Shown here: positions 3,986-10,663 of the stretch, one piece after another
How positions within the stretch are numbered: the stretch's first letter is position 1
How the letters are laid out: each line of letters opens with the position of its first letter
Assembly (NCBI GenBank): GCA_016185955.1
Contig: JACPMQ010000072.1
Location: 1-10,663, forward strand
DNA: 10,663 nucleotides
Reading direction: 5' to 3'
Source of the DNA: Candidatus Woesearchaeota archaeon
GTDB lineage: Archaea > Nanobdellota > Nanobdellia > Woesearchaeales > GW2011-AR4
The notes under the pieces: generated by a model
What the model saw: only the letters and a program-made list of their open reading frames with translations
Told to the model about the DNA's origin: nothing
Databases searched by the model: none
Position numbers and translations under genes: made by a program

Positions 3986-6100
3986 ATGCCTTTATTTGCA
4001 AGACTTTTTAATAAAGTAACTCGTGGGATAAATGTTGAAAAGGATGTAAAAAGAAGTGCAAATTTAGTTCTAAGCAATAAGAATAAGCCTGAATATATGT
4101 CTGCTTTTGTCAAGCATCTCTCAGATTACACATCACAGACTGAAGCCATAACTGAAAGATTAGAGGGAAATTTAGGCATAGAAAGAAATTTACTAAATTC
4201 TTTGGAGGGGTTGTTAGAGGATTTTAGAAATGCTATAAGGGAATTGAGCATTATAATTAGGAACCTATCAAAAGAAGAGCAAAGCATATTAATAAGCAAA
4301 ATAAATGAAGTTGATGATTTTATAAAGGAGAATTTTGAAATTGCAATAAAAAATGAGGCAAGACTTTATCAAGGAAAAAGCCCGCGCACGCATAATTTTG
4401 AAAAAATATGCGGGAATATGCATAGGGATGCAGATATATACCAAAAATGGCAGTGGAAAAGCGAAGAAGATGAAAAAAGAAAATCGGAAGAGTCAACATT
4501 CCGCGAAACTATAAGCTCATTGCAGCAAGACAAATTTGATTATCAAAGACTAAAAGAAGAAATAAAAAAAATTGTTGATTACTATAAAAAAGAGTTTAAG
4601 TATATATTCAAATGCTTCTGGGATATACAAGAGCAAGAATATGTGAATTTATGCCATATAGACTACTACTTTAGGCTTGTTTATAGTCTGCAAACATATT
4701 CTAACTTAAACCGGGAATACAATCTCCCGGAAATCTTAGACAGATTAAAGGCAGTTAAGCTAAAAATTAAGGAATATGTCAGGCAGGATTATGCTGCTGA
4801 GCTAAATCTTGATAAGCTTTTTGAGCAGATAAGGCTTAAGTTTGAGGCTGTCCAAAGTGATATGGAAGGCATAAAAAGAAAAAAAGTGCATTTTCCTTCC
4901 GGAGAAATTTTTTTTAAAACAATTAAGGGGAATTATCCAAAAAAAGGCATAGTTTTTGCGCCTGGAACAAGTAGGTCATACAAACATTACGAGCCTTTAA
5001 TTTTTCGTTTGGTTATGGAAGGTTATAGTGTATGTGGATTTGATCTTCCTTCTCAGGGCTCAAGGGGAAACTGGAAAGTTGGATTAATGTCAGAGTACAT
5101 ATACAGATGTGTCCGCCATTTAAGGGCTATGGGCGCTGTAGAAGTATGCGCAATAGGCCATAGCGTTGGTGCAATGGCTGCTCTGCATGCCCTTGGAGGT
5201 TATAACAGAAAACTTGAAAAATTCCTTATGAAAGAAGGAAGAAAGCTTATGGTTGCACTAGACAATTCATTAAGCATGCTTTTTAAGGCTAACAATTCTT
5301 TAAAACAGCAATATGAATCCGGAGATATTAAGGTATATGAGCTTGTAAATTTGTTTGAGGACATAAAGAAAGAGCAACAGCGTTATGAGGCCTTTAAAAA
5401 AAAGATTTTTGCTGCATTGAAGGAAACAAGATTTAATACCCTAAAAATTGCAGGCAAAATAGATGCTTTAGTCCTTCTAGCTCCGCCAGAATCGATACAG
5501 GCAGCTAATATGTATATACCTTCTAAAATCAAGCCTAAACCTGAAGCAGTTCAGCTCTGGATGAATTTTGGCTTATCTCTTGATAGGCTTGCGGATTTTA
5601 TAAAGAGAAAACAAGTGATAGAAGTCAATAAATCGCAGCCAATAGGAAAAGACCTTGAAAAGCTTAAGGTCTCTGCATTAGAAATCAAAAAAAGCGATTG
5701 GCTTCCATTTTTACAATATTTGAAGGATTCCTTAAACCCATTTGGCTTAATGAGTTTGCTTGATTATTTTTCGAAATATACTTTTATCAAATATTACACT
5801 GACAAATATATAAGAGATGTTCCAAAAGTGTTCTTATATGGGGCTAAAGATGCTATTTTAAAAAGTTCAATTAAAAATAAAACTTTGGAGAATTCATATA
5901 AGGCGGTTATTAGGACTACCATTGGAGCAAATTCCTACATAAAATCTTTTGCTGGCATGGGGCATACAATGATGAAAAGGGAATTTGGGGCGCGAAAAAG
6001 ATCCTACATTGCTGAAGCTCCGCAACTTCAGCAAGAAATAATTATATTTCTTAATAGAGTTTTAAAGCCATATACTCTTTCGATAAAAGAAGTAGCATAA
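3986..6100 (+). CDS. Alpha/beta hydrolase with long helical N-terminal domain
   Basis: A 704-aa two-part protein. Residues 1-300 are charged and helical with no motif I recognise; coiled-coil-like stretches lie around 45-125 and 165-205. From 303 an alpha/beta hydrolase fold begins: strand and oxyanion region IVFAPGTSRSYKHY (322-335), GFDLPSQGSRG (351-361), nucleophile elbow GHSVG with S393 (391-395), strand ALVLLAPPES (494-503), acid YGAKD with D622 (618-622) and GMGH with H660 (657-660). The Ser-Asp-His triad is therefore complete. Two inserts enlarge the core: a helical segment of about 85 residues straight after the elbow (405-490) and another of about 110 residues before the acid, probably forming a lid. 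No signal peptide or membrane helix is seen, so it is likely cytosolic or peripheral. The substrate is unknown; serine hydrolase or esterase activity is an inference from the triad. It is convergent with tfe, with a gap of only 6 bp. Confidence 0.75.
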   Translation: MPLFARLFNKVTRGINVEKDVKRSANLVLSNKNKPEYMSAFVKHLSDYTSQTEAITERLEGNLGIERNLLNSLEGLLEDFRNAIRELSIIIRNLSKEEQSILISKINEVDDFIKENFEIAIKNEARLYQGKSPRTHNFEKICGNMHRDADIYQKWQWKSEEDEKRKSEESTFRETISSLQQDKFDYQRLKEEIKKIVDYYKKEFKYIFKCFWDIQEQEYVNLCHIDYYFRLVYSLQTYSNLNREYNLPEILDRLKAVKLKIKEYVRQDYAAELNLDKLFEQIRLKFEAVQSDMEGIKRKKVHFPSGEIFFKTIKGNYPKKGIVFAPGTSRSYKHYEPLIFRLVMEGYSVCGFDLPSQGSRGNWKVGLMSEYIYRCVRHLRAMGAVEVCAIGHSVGAMAALHALGGYNRKLEKFLMKEGRKLMVALDNSLSMLFKANNSLKQQYESGDIKVYELVNLFEDIKKEQQRYEAFKKKIFAALKETRFNTLKIAGKIDALVLLAPPESIQAANMYIPSKIKPKPEAVQLWMNFGLSLDRLADFIKRKQVIEVNKSQPIGKDLEKLKVSALEIKKSDWLPFLQYLKDSLNPFGLMSLLDYFSKYTFIKYYTDKYIRDVPKVFLYGAKDAILKSSIKNKTLENSYKAVIRTTIGANSYIKSFAGMGHTMMKREFGARKRSYIAEAPQLQQEIIIFLNRVLKPYTLSIKEVA

Positions 6101-6106
6101 CATCAA

Positions 6107-6634
6107 TTAGTTATTAATCATCTTGCTAAATCCATTGCACATTTTGATTTCCTTAATCTTGCTTTTTAGAAATTCAATAGTTTTTTCGTTATCTTGGTGA
6201 TTTAATATGCTTCCGCATTCAGGGCATTTAAATCCAAAATCTGTAGCCCTTTCAAAATTTACTCTTATGCAGGCATTAGGGCACATGTAAAAATTGCCTT
6301 TGTTTGCTTCCTCTTCCTTAAGCCTTTGAGTAAACTTTTCTATTTTAGAGTAATGAAGCTGCACCATTAAATCTCTGACTCTTTTCTTATTAAATGTCCA
6401 ATAGCTTATATACCATCCCTTCTGCCTGTCTTTTTTTCTGTAATAAGTGACCAAATTGTAGTTATAAAGCCTATAAAGGATGTTTCTTATTTCATGTATG
6501 TCGGTTTTTACCTTCTCAGCAATCTTAAAGTCAGAAATATTCTTTTTGTCTTTTAAAAACTCAACTACCTTTAAGCTGTCTTCGCCGACAACTTCCTTCA
6601 CTGTTTCATAAATTTTATTGTTGGTTATTTTCAT
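6107..6634 (-). CDS. tfe: Transcription factor E, alpha subunit (TFE/TFIIE-alpha)
   Basis: A 175-aa basal transcription factor that helps TBP/TFB-bound RNA polymerase open promoter DNA. The N-terminal 90 residues form an extended winged helix with the typical order: VVEFLKDKKNISDFKIAEKV, then a recognition helix EIRNILYRLYNYNLV, then a basic wing with GWYISYW. A short coiled-coil linker (92-112) leads to a zinc ribbon with C118-x3-C122 and C137-x2-C140 (CPECG), followed by a helical tail. The ATG at 6634 is preferred. A GTG at 6652 is in frame, but it lies inside the right end of a large inverted repeat, and MKITNNKIYE matches how family members begin. AAGGTGGG (6655-6648) upstream could be the ribosome-binding site. 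Confidence 0.92.
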   Translation of the reverse strand: MKITNNKIYETVKEVVGEDSLKVVEFLKDKKNISDFKIAEKVKTDIHEIRNILYRLYNYNLVTYYRKKDRQKGWYISYWTFNKKRVRDLMVQLHYSKIEKFTQRLKEEEANKGNFYMCPNACIRVNFERATDFGFKCPECGSILNHQDNEKTIEFLKSKIKEIKMCNGFSKMINN

Positions 6635-6649
6635 TTTAATTAAAAATCC

Positions 6650-6707
6650 CACCTTGAGGATGCAAGGAGAAAAGAGGTGTTAAAAACTCCTTTGCATCCT
6701 CAAGGTG
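6650..6707 (-). repeat. Large inverted repeat upstream of tfe
   Basis: Sixteen bases at 6650-6665 (CACCTTGAGGATGCAA) are perfectly complementary to 6692-6707. Past a one-base bulge, GGAG (6666-6669) pairs with CTCC (6687-6690), leaving a 17-nt loop. On the tfe strand the downstream arm contains the AAGGTG that may bind 16S rRNA, so an RNA hairpin would hide the ribosome-binding site. As DNA it could be a two-site operator, since a weak TATA (TTTTTAA on the minus strand, 6687-6681) lies in the loop. It could also be a small mobile-element relic. Confidence 0.7.
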
Positions 6708-6717
6708 AGACAACTTT

Positions 6718-6743
6718 AATAACGTGAATAACGTGAAAACGTG
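6718..6743. repeat. Three-copy tandem repeat (AATAACGTG)
   Basis: AATAACGTG (6718-6726) is repeated exactly at 6727-6735 and again as AAAACGTG (6736-6743). Read toward tfe this is CACGTT three times at 8-9 bp spacing, 85-110 bp upstream of its start and directly beyond the inverted repeat. The near-helical-turn spacing would suit a bound regulator, but nothing else supports that. Confidence 0.5.
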
Positions 6744-6929
6744 TTGCAGACTGCTGTCCTCCATAATCAATAAACTGCTTTCCACCCCATTAATTAAAAT
6801 TAGACTGGAATGTTTAATTATTCTTTGCTGCTGTAATTGGCCCAGAACTACCACCCGTTCACTTTAGGCCTAGCAAACAGTTTATACATCTGTTATATAT
6901 AAACTTTATTATGGCGTGATATACAATCT
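6744..6929. other. Gene-poor stretch between tfe and the 41-aa ORF
   Basis: No gene is recognisable. On the minus strand TAATTAAA (6815-6808) and TTTAATTA (6793-6786) can form an 8-bp stem. TATA-like boxes lie at 6878-6888 (minus orientation TGTATAAACTG) and at 6893-6904 (usable in either direction). A minus-strand GTG frame from 6854 to 6636 sits 25-30 bp after the first box but overlaps the start of tfe and resembles nothing. A long tfe leader beginning near 6857 is an alternative reading. Confidence 0.3.
6893..6904 (+). promoter_or_regulatory. TATA box ahead of the 41-aa ORF
   Basis: TTATATATAAAC is a strong but nearly symmetric TATA box. Transcription to the right would start at about 6923, 7 nt before the ATG at 6930; it could equally drive transcription to the left toward tfe. 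Confidence 0.35.
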
Positions 6930-7055
6930 ATGATAGGTATAATTGAGAATATATTCAATTTTGCAGTCGCCAAAAAGAGAATCATAATAGAGGTTTTAAT
7001 TATTTTTTATAAGAAACGGATTATAAGCCCAACAGAAATGAATATCCCCTATTAG
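6930..7055 (+). CDS. Possible small protein, 41 aa
   Basis: An ATG frame of 41 codons begins MIGIIENIFNFAVAKKRIII and ends at TAG 7053-7055. The middle (residues 9-27) is hydrophobic with basic residues at 15-17, followed by a YKKR patch; it could be an amphipathic or membrane-associated peptide. Support comes only from a TATA box with near-leaderless spacing and from the tail-to-tail fit with the minus gene, whose stop codon overlaps its own. It resembles no family I know and could be a chance frame in AT-rich DNA. Confidence 0.3.
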   Translation: MIGIIENIFNFAVAKKRIIIEVLIIFYKKRIISPTEMNIPY

Positions 7056-7381
7056 AAATATCCTCTATCATAGGGTAAGGGTTTATTTAAAAGTTCAAGG
7101 ACATCTTTATATCCTTGTTTTTCAGCCAATTTTCTTAATTGTTCAATTTGCTGACACACAGTCCTTAAATCTTCTATTTGTGTGCTATATCTTCCACCCA
7201 TTTCAATTAAATTATTAACCATGCCATCAAAGAGTGTAGGATTAGTTAAAATGTGACCGGACGCATCACTTATAAGTTCAAAAATTGACCGATTTGTATC
7301 TGCATGATGCAGTATCTGTTTTAATATTTGGTTTATACTACCAGTTTTCTGTATGCTACCAGAAGCTAAATCATGTTCCAT
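7052..7381 (-). CDS. Hypothetical protein, 109 aa
   Basis: I do not recognise this protein. It is soluble and probably all-helical, with no signal peptide, membrane segment or cysteine motif. Residues 15-60 contain ILKQILHHADTNRSIFELI and GHILTNPTLFDGMV, and residues 66-101 form a likely amphipathic or coiled-coil helix (YSTQIEDLRTVCQQIEQLRKL), ending in a polar tail. The ATG at 7381 is supported by a TATA box (7404-7411) centred 26 bp upstream, which suggests a genuine leaderless gene. It is transcribed away from the Nudix gene and shares a 102-bp divergent intergenic region with it. Confidence 0.6.
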   Translation of the reverse strand: MEHDLASGSIQKTGSINQILKQILHHADTNRSIFELISDASGHILTNPTLFDGMVNNLIEMGGRYSTQIEDLRTVCQQIEQLRKLAEKQGYKDVLELLNKPLPYDRGYF

Positions 7382-7403
7382 TCACACTGGAAACACCCTT
7401 TAA

Positions 7404-7411
7404 TTTATAAA
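7404..7411 (-). promoter_or_regulatory. Promoter of the 109-aa gene
   Basis: TTTATAAA is a TATA box centred 26 bp upstream of the minus-strand ATG at 7381, giving a predicted leaderless transcript. It is the strongest evidence that the unrecognised gene downstream is real. Confidence 0.55.
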
Positions 7412-7450
7412 GATTTCTTTATTTTTGAGTGGTGATGTTATTAACTTTCG

Positions 7451-7463
7451 AAAAATATAAATA
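7451..7463 (+). promoter_or_regulatory. Promoter of the Nudix-polX unit
   Basis: AAAAATATAAATA combines an A-rich BRE with a TATA box centred about 27 bp before the ATG at 7484. No further promoter is evident before polX, so this one probably drives both genes. Confidence 0.6.
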
Positions 7464-7483
7464 ATGCTGCAACGCAGAAATTA

Positions 7484-7915
7484 ATGATGCAAAAAGAAAA
7501 ATCAGCAGGCGCAATTGTCTTTAAGAAAGAAAAGGACAGGGAAATCAAATACCTATTATTGCACTATGAAGAAGGGCATTGGGACTTTCCAAAAGGGCAT
7601 ATTGAGGCAAAAGAAAAGGAAATCTCTGCTGTTTTGCGTGAAATAAGAGAAGAAACAGGAATAACTAAAGTTGATATTCTTGAAGGATTTAAAGAAAGCA
7701 TAACTTATTTTTTTAATTCTAACGGAAAAACAATAAATAAAGAAGTGGTTTTTTACCTTGCAAAATCCTATATTAGCAAAGTAAAGCTTTCTTTTGAGCA
7801 TATTGGCTTTATATGGCTTCCTTATGATAAAGCCACAATAAAATTGACTTATGAAAACTCAAGGGATATATTAAAAAAAGCCAATGATTTCTTAAGGACA
7901 AACACATCGGATTAA
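7484..7915 (+). CDS. Nudix hydrolase, probable diadenosine tetraphosphatase type
   Basis: A 143-aa Nudix enzyme with a perfect Nudix box from G38 to I60: G-x5-E-x7-REIREETGI, in which the REXXEE glutamates hold the catalytic magnesium. The start SAGAIVFKK and the segment WDFPKGHIE are typical of the asymmetric Ap4A hydrolase (NUDT2-like) branch, as are the short length and single domain. In that branch Ap4A is split to ATP and AMP; the true substrate could also be another nucleoside polyphosphate. The start may be either of two adjacent ATGs (7484 or 7487) and the mRNA is probably leaderless. The PolX start lies 19 bp after the stop, so the two are probably co-transcribed. Confidence 0.88.
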   Translation: MMQKEKSAGAIVFKKEKDREIKYLLLHYEEGHWDFPKGHIEAKEKEISAVLREIREETGITKVDILEGFKESITYFFNSNGKTINKEVVFYLAKSYISKVKLSFEHIGFIWLPYDKATIKLTYENSRDILKKANDFLRTNTSD

Positions 7916-7934
7916 CAGATTAATGTGGATTAAT

Positions 7935-9662
7935 ATGAAAAATTTTGAAGTTGCAGAGTTATTAAGGAACATTGCACAACTTCTTGAAATACAAGGTGAA
8001 CTAATTTTTAAAATAAGAGCCTATGAAAAGGCTGCACTAACCATAGAAAATCTGGAAGAAGATATAACAGAGATATGGAAGCAAAATAAATTGGAAGAAC
8101 TTCCGGGCATTGGAAAAGCATTAGCTGAAAAAATAAGCGAGTTTTTAAAAACTGGAAAATTGGATTATTATGAAAAGCTCAAGAAGCAAGTGCCTGTAAA
8201 AGTGGAAGAGCTTAGAAAAATTCCGGGTTTAGGGCCAAAAACTACTCTAAAGCTCTACAAAAGACTGAATATAAAAACTGTAAATGAATTGGAGAAAGCA
8301 GCAAAAGAGGGAAAAATACAGGAAATAGAGGGGTTAGGAGCAACTGTTGAGCATAATCTACTTAAGAGCATAGAATTTGCAAAGTCTTCCGGAAAAAGAT
8401 TTCTTTTAGGACATGCCTTGGATATTGCAGAAGAAATAAAAAACAAGCTAAAAAGTTTAAGCTGCGTCGATAAAATTGAGATAGCAGGCTCTTTAAGAAG
8501 AAGAAAAGAGACTATAGGAGATATAGATATTTTAGCGGAATCAAAAAAAGCAGAAGAGGTTATGAGCTTCTTCACAAAAATGAATGATGTTGAAGAAATT
8601 CTTGCTAAAGGAAACTTAAAATCTTCTGTAAGGCTTAAAGAAGGCTTGCAAGCTGACTTAAGAATTGTGGAAGAAAAAAGCTATGGCGCAGCCTTACTGT
8701 ATTTTACCGGAAGCAAGCAGCACAATATTGCATTGAGAAAAATTGCAATTAAAAGGGGGATGAAGCTAAGCGAATATGGCATTTTTGACAAAAAAAGTGA
8801 TAAAATGCTGGCAGGAAAAACAGAGGAAGAGTGCTACAAAAAATTAGGCTTGCAATACATAGAGCCGGAAATAAGGGAAGATGAAAGCTCAATAGAAGCT
8901 GCAAAAAAAGGCATTTTGCCAAAACTTATTGGCTATAAAGACATTAAAGGAGACTTGCAGATGCATACAGAATGGTCTGACGGCAATAACACTATTGAAG
9001 AAATGGCTGCTGCAGCAAAACAATTAGGCTATGAATATATATGCATAACAGACCATACCGGGCAATTAAAAATTGCCAATGCATTAGATAAAGAAGGCAT
9101 TGTCAAGCAAAGGAAAGAGATTGACAGAATAAACGAAAAGCTGCAAAAAAAACTGCAAAATTTCACAATTTTGCAGGGCATTGAAGTAAATATAAAAAAT
9201 AATGGGGCTCTTGACATGAAAAACGATGTTCTTAAGCAAATAGACATAGTTCTTGCATCAATACATTCTGGCTTCAGAAATCCAAAAGAAAAAATTACAG
9301 ATAGAATTATTAAGGCAATGGAAAATGAGCATGTTGATATAATTGCCCATCCATTTGGAAGGCTAATAAATTCGCGTCCAGGGCTTGAGATGGATTTTTA
9401 TAAAATTCTGGAGAAGGCAAGGGAAACAAAAACAGTTTTGGAGATAAATGCTTATCCTGAAAGGCTTGATTTAAGCGATGTGCATGTGCGTGCAGCAATA
9501 AATGCAAAAGTTAAGCTTTCAATAGGCACAGATTCACATGACGCAAGCCAATTAAGGAACTGCAAGCTTGGAATAGCGGTAGCAAGAAGAGGGTGGGCAG
9601 AAAAAAAGGACATAATCAACAGTTATGCACTTAATGATATGATAAAGCTTCTGAAATTGTAA
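7935..9662 (+). CDS. polX: Family X DNA polymerase with PHP exonuclease domain (PolX)
   Basis: A 575-aa repair polymerase of the bacterial/archaeal PolX type. The N-terminal 8-kDa and fingers regions carry helix-hairpin-helix motifs PGIG (57-60), PGLG (97-100) and EGLG (132-135). The palm has GS (185-186) followed by GDIDIL with catalytic D196 and D198, the third aspartate D241 (QADLRIV), and the nucleotide-binding YFTGS near 256-260. A PHP domain begins about 340: DLQMHTEWSDG (H344), ITDH (371-374), GIEVN (E417), SIHSG (H444), AHPFGR (H472) and GTDSHD (D533, H535). Metal-binding positions expected for a 3'-5' exonuclease/AP-repair PHP are present; Q at the first H position is common in PolX. 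The ATG at 7935 is preferred over 7923 because family members begin MKN-xx-A. It likely fills gaps in base excision repair. Confidence 0.95.
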   Translation: MKNFEVAELLRNIAQLLEIQGELIFKIRAYEKAALTIENLEEDITEIWKQNKLEELPGIGKALAEKISEFLKTGKLDYYEKLKKQVPVKVEELRKIPGLGPKTTLKLYKRLNIKTVNELEKAAKEGKIQEIEGLGATVEHNLLKSIEFAKSSGKRFLLGHALDIAEEIKNKLKSLSCVDKIEIAGSLRRRKETIGDIDILAESKKAEEVMSFFTKMNDVEEILAKGNLKSSVRLKEGLQADLRIVEEKSYGAALLYFTGSKQHNIALRKIAIKRGMKLSEYGIFDKKSDKMLAGKTEEECYKKLGLQYIEPEIREDESSIEAAKKGILPKLIGYKDIKGDLQMHTEWSDGNNTIEEMAAAAKQLGYEYICITDHTGQLKIANALDKEGIVKQRKEIDRINEKLQKKLQNFTILQGIEVNIKNNGALDMKNDVLKQIDIVLASIHSGFRNPKEKITDRIIKAMENEHVDIIAHPFGRLINSRPGLEMDFYKILEKARETKTVLEINAYPERLDLSDVHVRAAINAKVKLSIGTDSHDASQLRNCKLGIAVARRGWAEKKDIINSYALNDMIKLLKL

Positions 9663-9672
9663 TTGCAAAACA

Positions 9673-10548
9673 TTAAGAAATCTGCTTTGCAGATTTTTTA
9701 GTTTTTTGGTTATATGCCATGCTATAAAAAGTTAAAATCCACAACAAGAAGCAATACCAAAGAAATTGTATAGCTATTGAGATAAAATAATATGCGGCTG
9801 GATTAGTTAAGGACAAGAGTAAATAGCTTATGTACATCAGTATAAATGCGATTATGGCTGGTGAAAACAAAGCAATTAACAGCATAGCAATGCCAAAAAG
9901 GGCTAAAGAATGCCCAAAATATTTTTTGTAATGAGCCCATGCAATTGATATTGTCAATAATGGGCCCTTTCTTTCCATGATAAAGGCACTTATTATCTGG
10001 AATATATAACTTGTAAGGAATATAAATAATGCAAATGCTGCGATAAAAATAAGAAAAATCAAAATTACCGAGATGGATGGTGATAGCCTAAACAGCAATG
10101 CTATCGGAATTGAGATTAGCATTATTACAATCTCAGAAAAAAATATTAAGGCAAAAAGCAATAATGATAGCCCAAAGAAATTCAAAGCTGATTTCAAGCC
10201 ATTCTTAAATTCAAAAAACAAGCTGACATTTTTGCCAAGAACAATTGGCTGTATTAAAGCAAAAATCCAGCCAAGCGCTATATAATTTAAGATTATTGAA
10301 ATTAAGGAGTATATGCTAAGAGACAATAGAGTGTTAGGAGTGCTTATTTGGGCATCCATTCCTCGCTGAAAACTGGAAATTATCAATTCTTTTGCGTATG
10401 CTTTATATTGAGGGGTAAAAATAATCAAATTTGTGAATAAACCGAAAAAAATCATCGGAATAAAAACAACATAATTCTTAAACAGCAATTTTAGCGATGT
10501 TTTTATTAGCTCAAAATAAGATAGTTGTTTTATTGCTTGTTGCTTCAT
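9673..10548 (-). CDS. Six-helix integral membrane protein of unknown function
   Basis: A 291-aa protein that is mostly hydrophobic. Likely membrane segments are near residues 26-45, 75-103, 121-152, 158-190, 214-245 and 252-278; the first two are separated by an outer loop rich in polar residues (46-72). A short basic N terminus (KQQAIKQ, then KTSLKLLFKN) and a lysine-rich C terminus (QKTKKSAK) point to both ends being cytoplasmic. The start SYFELIKTSLKLLFKNY, with a GxxSA-like helix pattern, is reminiscent of archaeal DUF7847-type membrane proteins, but I cannot assign it firmly. No transporter or catalytic motif is visible. The gene is convergent with polX (10-bp gap) and has its own leaderless promoter. 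Confidence 0.75.
   Translation of the reverse strand: MKQQAIKQLSYFELIKTSLKLLFKNYVVFIPMIFFGLFTNLIIFTPQYKAYAKELIISSFQRGMDAQISTPNTLLSLSIYSLISIILNYIALGWIFALIQPIVLGKNVSLFFEFKNGLKSALNFFGLSLLLFALIFFSEIVIMLISIPIALLFRLSPSISVILIFLIFIAAFALFIFLTSYIFQIISAFIMERKGPLLTISIAWAHYKKYFGHSLALFGIAMLLIALFSPAIIAFILMYISYLLLSLTNPAAYYFISIAIQFLWYCFLLWILTFYSMAYNQKTKKSAKQIS
9678..9699 (+). terminator. Stem-loop terminator of polX
   Basis: AAATCTGC (9678-9685) and GCAGATTT (9689-9696) form an 8-bp stem with a TTT loop, followed by TTT and, after AG, another six Ts. It lies 15 bp past the polX stop and overlaps the last codons of the convergent membrane-protein gene, so the sequence is also coding on the minus strand. Archaeal termination mostly needs only the T-run; the stem could be incidental. 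Confidence 0.45.
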
Positions 10549-10570
10549 CAGGATTTTTGAAGATGTGGAA

Positions 10571-10580
10571 TATATAAATG
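10571..10580 (-). promoter_or_regulatory. Promoter of the membrane-protein gene
   Basis: On the minus strand CATTTATATA is a TATA box centred about 27 bp before the ATG at 10548, predicting a leaderless mRNA. Confidence 0.55.
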
Positions 10581-10624
10581 TTGTTGTTAATTGTAACTGT
10601 TAATACCACATAAAGGGTTTTTGA

Positions 10625-10639
10625 GATGCTTGAAAAGCA
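10625..10639. repeat. Small hairpin near the right edge
   Basis: ATGCTT (10625-10630) and AAGCAT (10634-10639) form a perfect 6-bp stem with a GAA loop. The last 80 bases hold no gene that can be called; any element here continues outside the window. Confidence 0.3.
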
Positions 10640-10663
10640 TTAGAGTTTTTGCAAAATTCGGTG

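Noticed and set aside
6650..6652. GTG at 6652 as the tfe start
   Set aside because: It lies inside the inverted repeat, adds six residues not typical of the family, and an ATG follows at 6634.
6636..6854. A 72-aa minus-strand frame starting with GTG, with a TATA box 25-30 bp upstream
   Set aside because: It runs through the inverted repeat and tandem repeat, overlaps the start of tfe and has no recognisable features; more likely leader or spacer DNA.
8255..9507. Several minus-strand frames inside polX
   Set aside because: They are shadows of the well-supported PolX reading frame in AT-rich DNA.
1..10663. CRISPR array, defence island or other complete mobile system
   Set aside because: There are no regularly spaced direct repeats of CRISPR type, no cas or known defence domains, and the only mobile element is a broken IS fragment.

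Overview
The window reads as the chromosome of a small-genome, AT-rich archaeon. The lineage-marking genes are a stand-alone Kae1, transcription factor E alpha, a tRNA broken by bulge-helix-bulge introns, and TATA boxes about 25-28 bp upstream of start codons, which implies mostly leaderless mRNAs. AT-rich codons, a family X polymerase in an archaeon and a multiply interrupted tRNA suggest a DPANN-type lineage (Woesearchaeota/Pacearchaeota-like). That placement is an inference from gene content, not a phylogeny.

Layout. Bases 1-231 hold structured non-coding DNA. Bases 232-654 are the left part of a broken IS1182-like element whose transposase lost its catalytic domain. A TraB/GumN-family protein (767-1750) and a CxxCxxCC (YkgJ-type) cysteine-cluster protein (1808-2620) follow, each with its own promoter. 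Between 2630 and 2921 lies the most interesting object in the window: a tRNA-Ser(GGA) gene (2681-2909) that I reassembled from four exons separated by three introns of 12, 28 and 106 nt. Its poly-T end merges into the promoter of kae1 (2942-3919). Next is a large alpha/beta hydrolase with a helical N-terminal half (3986-6100), convergent with tfe (minus strand, 6107-6634). Upstream of tfe are a 58-bp inverted repeat, a tandem CACGTT repeat and a gene-poor stretch with one possible 41-aa ORF. A 109-aa orphan (minus, 7052-7381) diverges from a Nudix hydrolase-PolX pair (7484-9662). A six-helix membrane protein (minus, 9673-10548) ends tail to tail with polX.

How the genes relate. The Nudix enzyme and PolX sit 19 bp apart and probably form one transcript joining nucleotide clean-up with gap-filling repair. 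kae1 (t6A tRNA modification) follows the tRNA gene, but tRNA-Ser(GGA) does not read ANN codons and so is not an expected Kae1 substrate. The other genes look like single-gene units. No CRISPR array, defence island or complete mobile element is visible.
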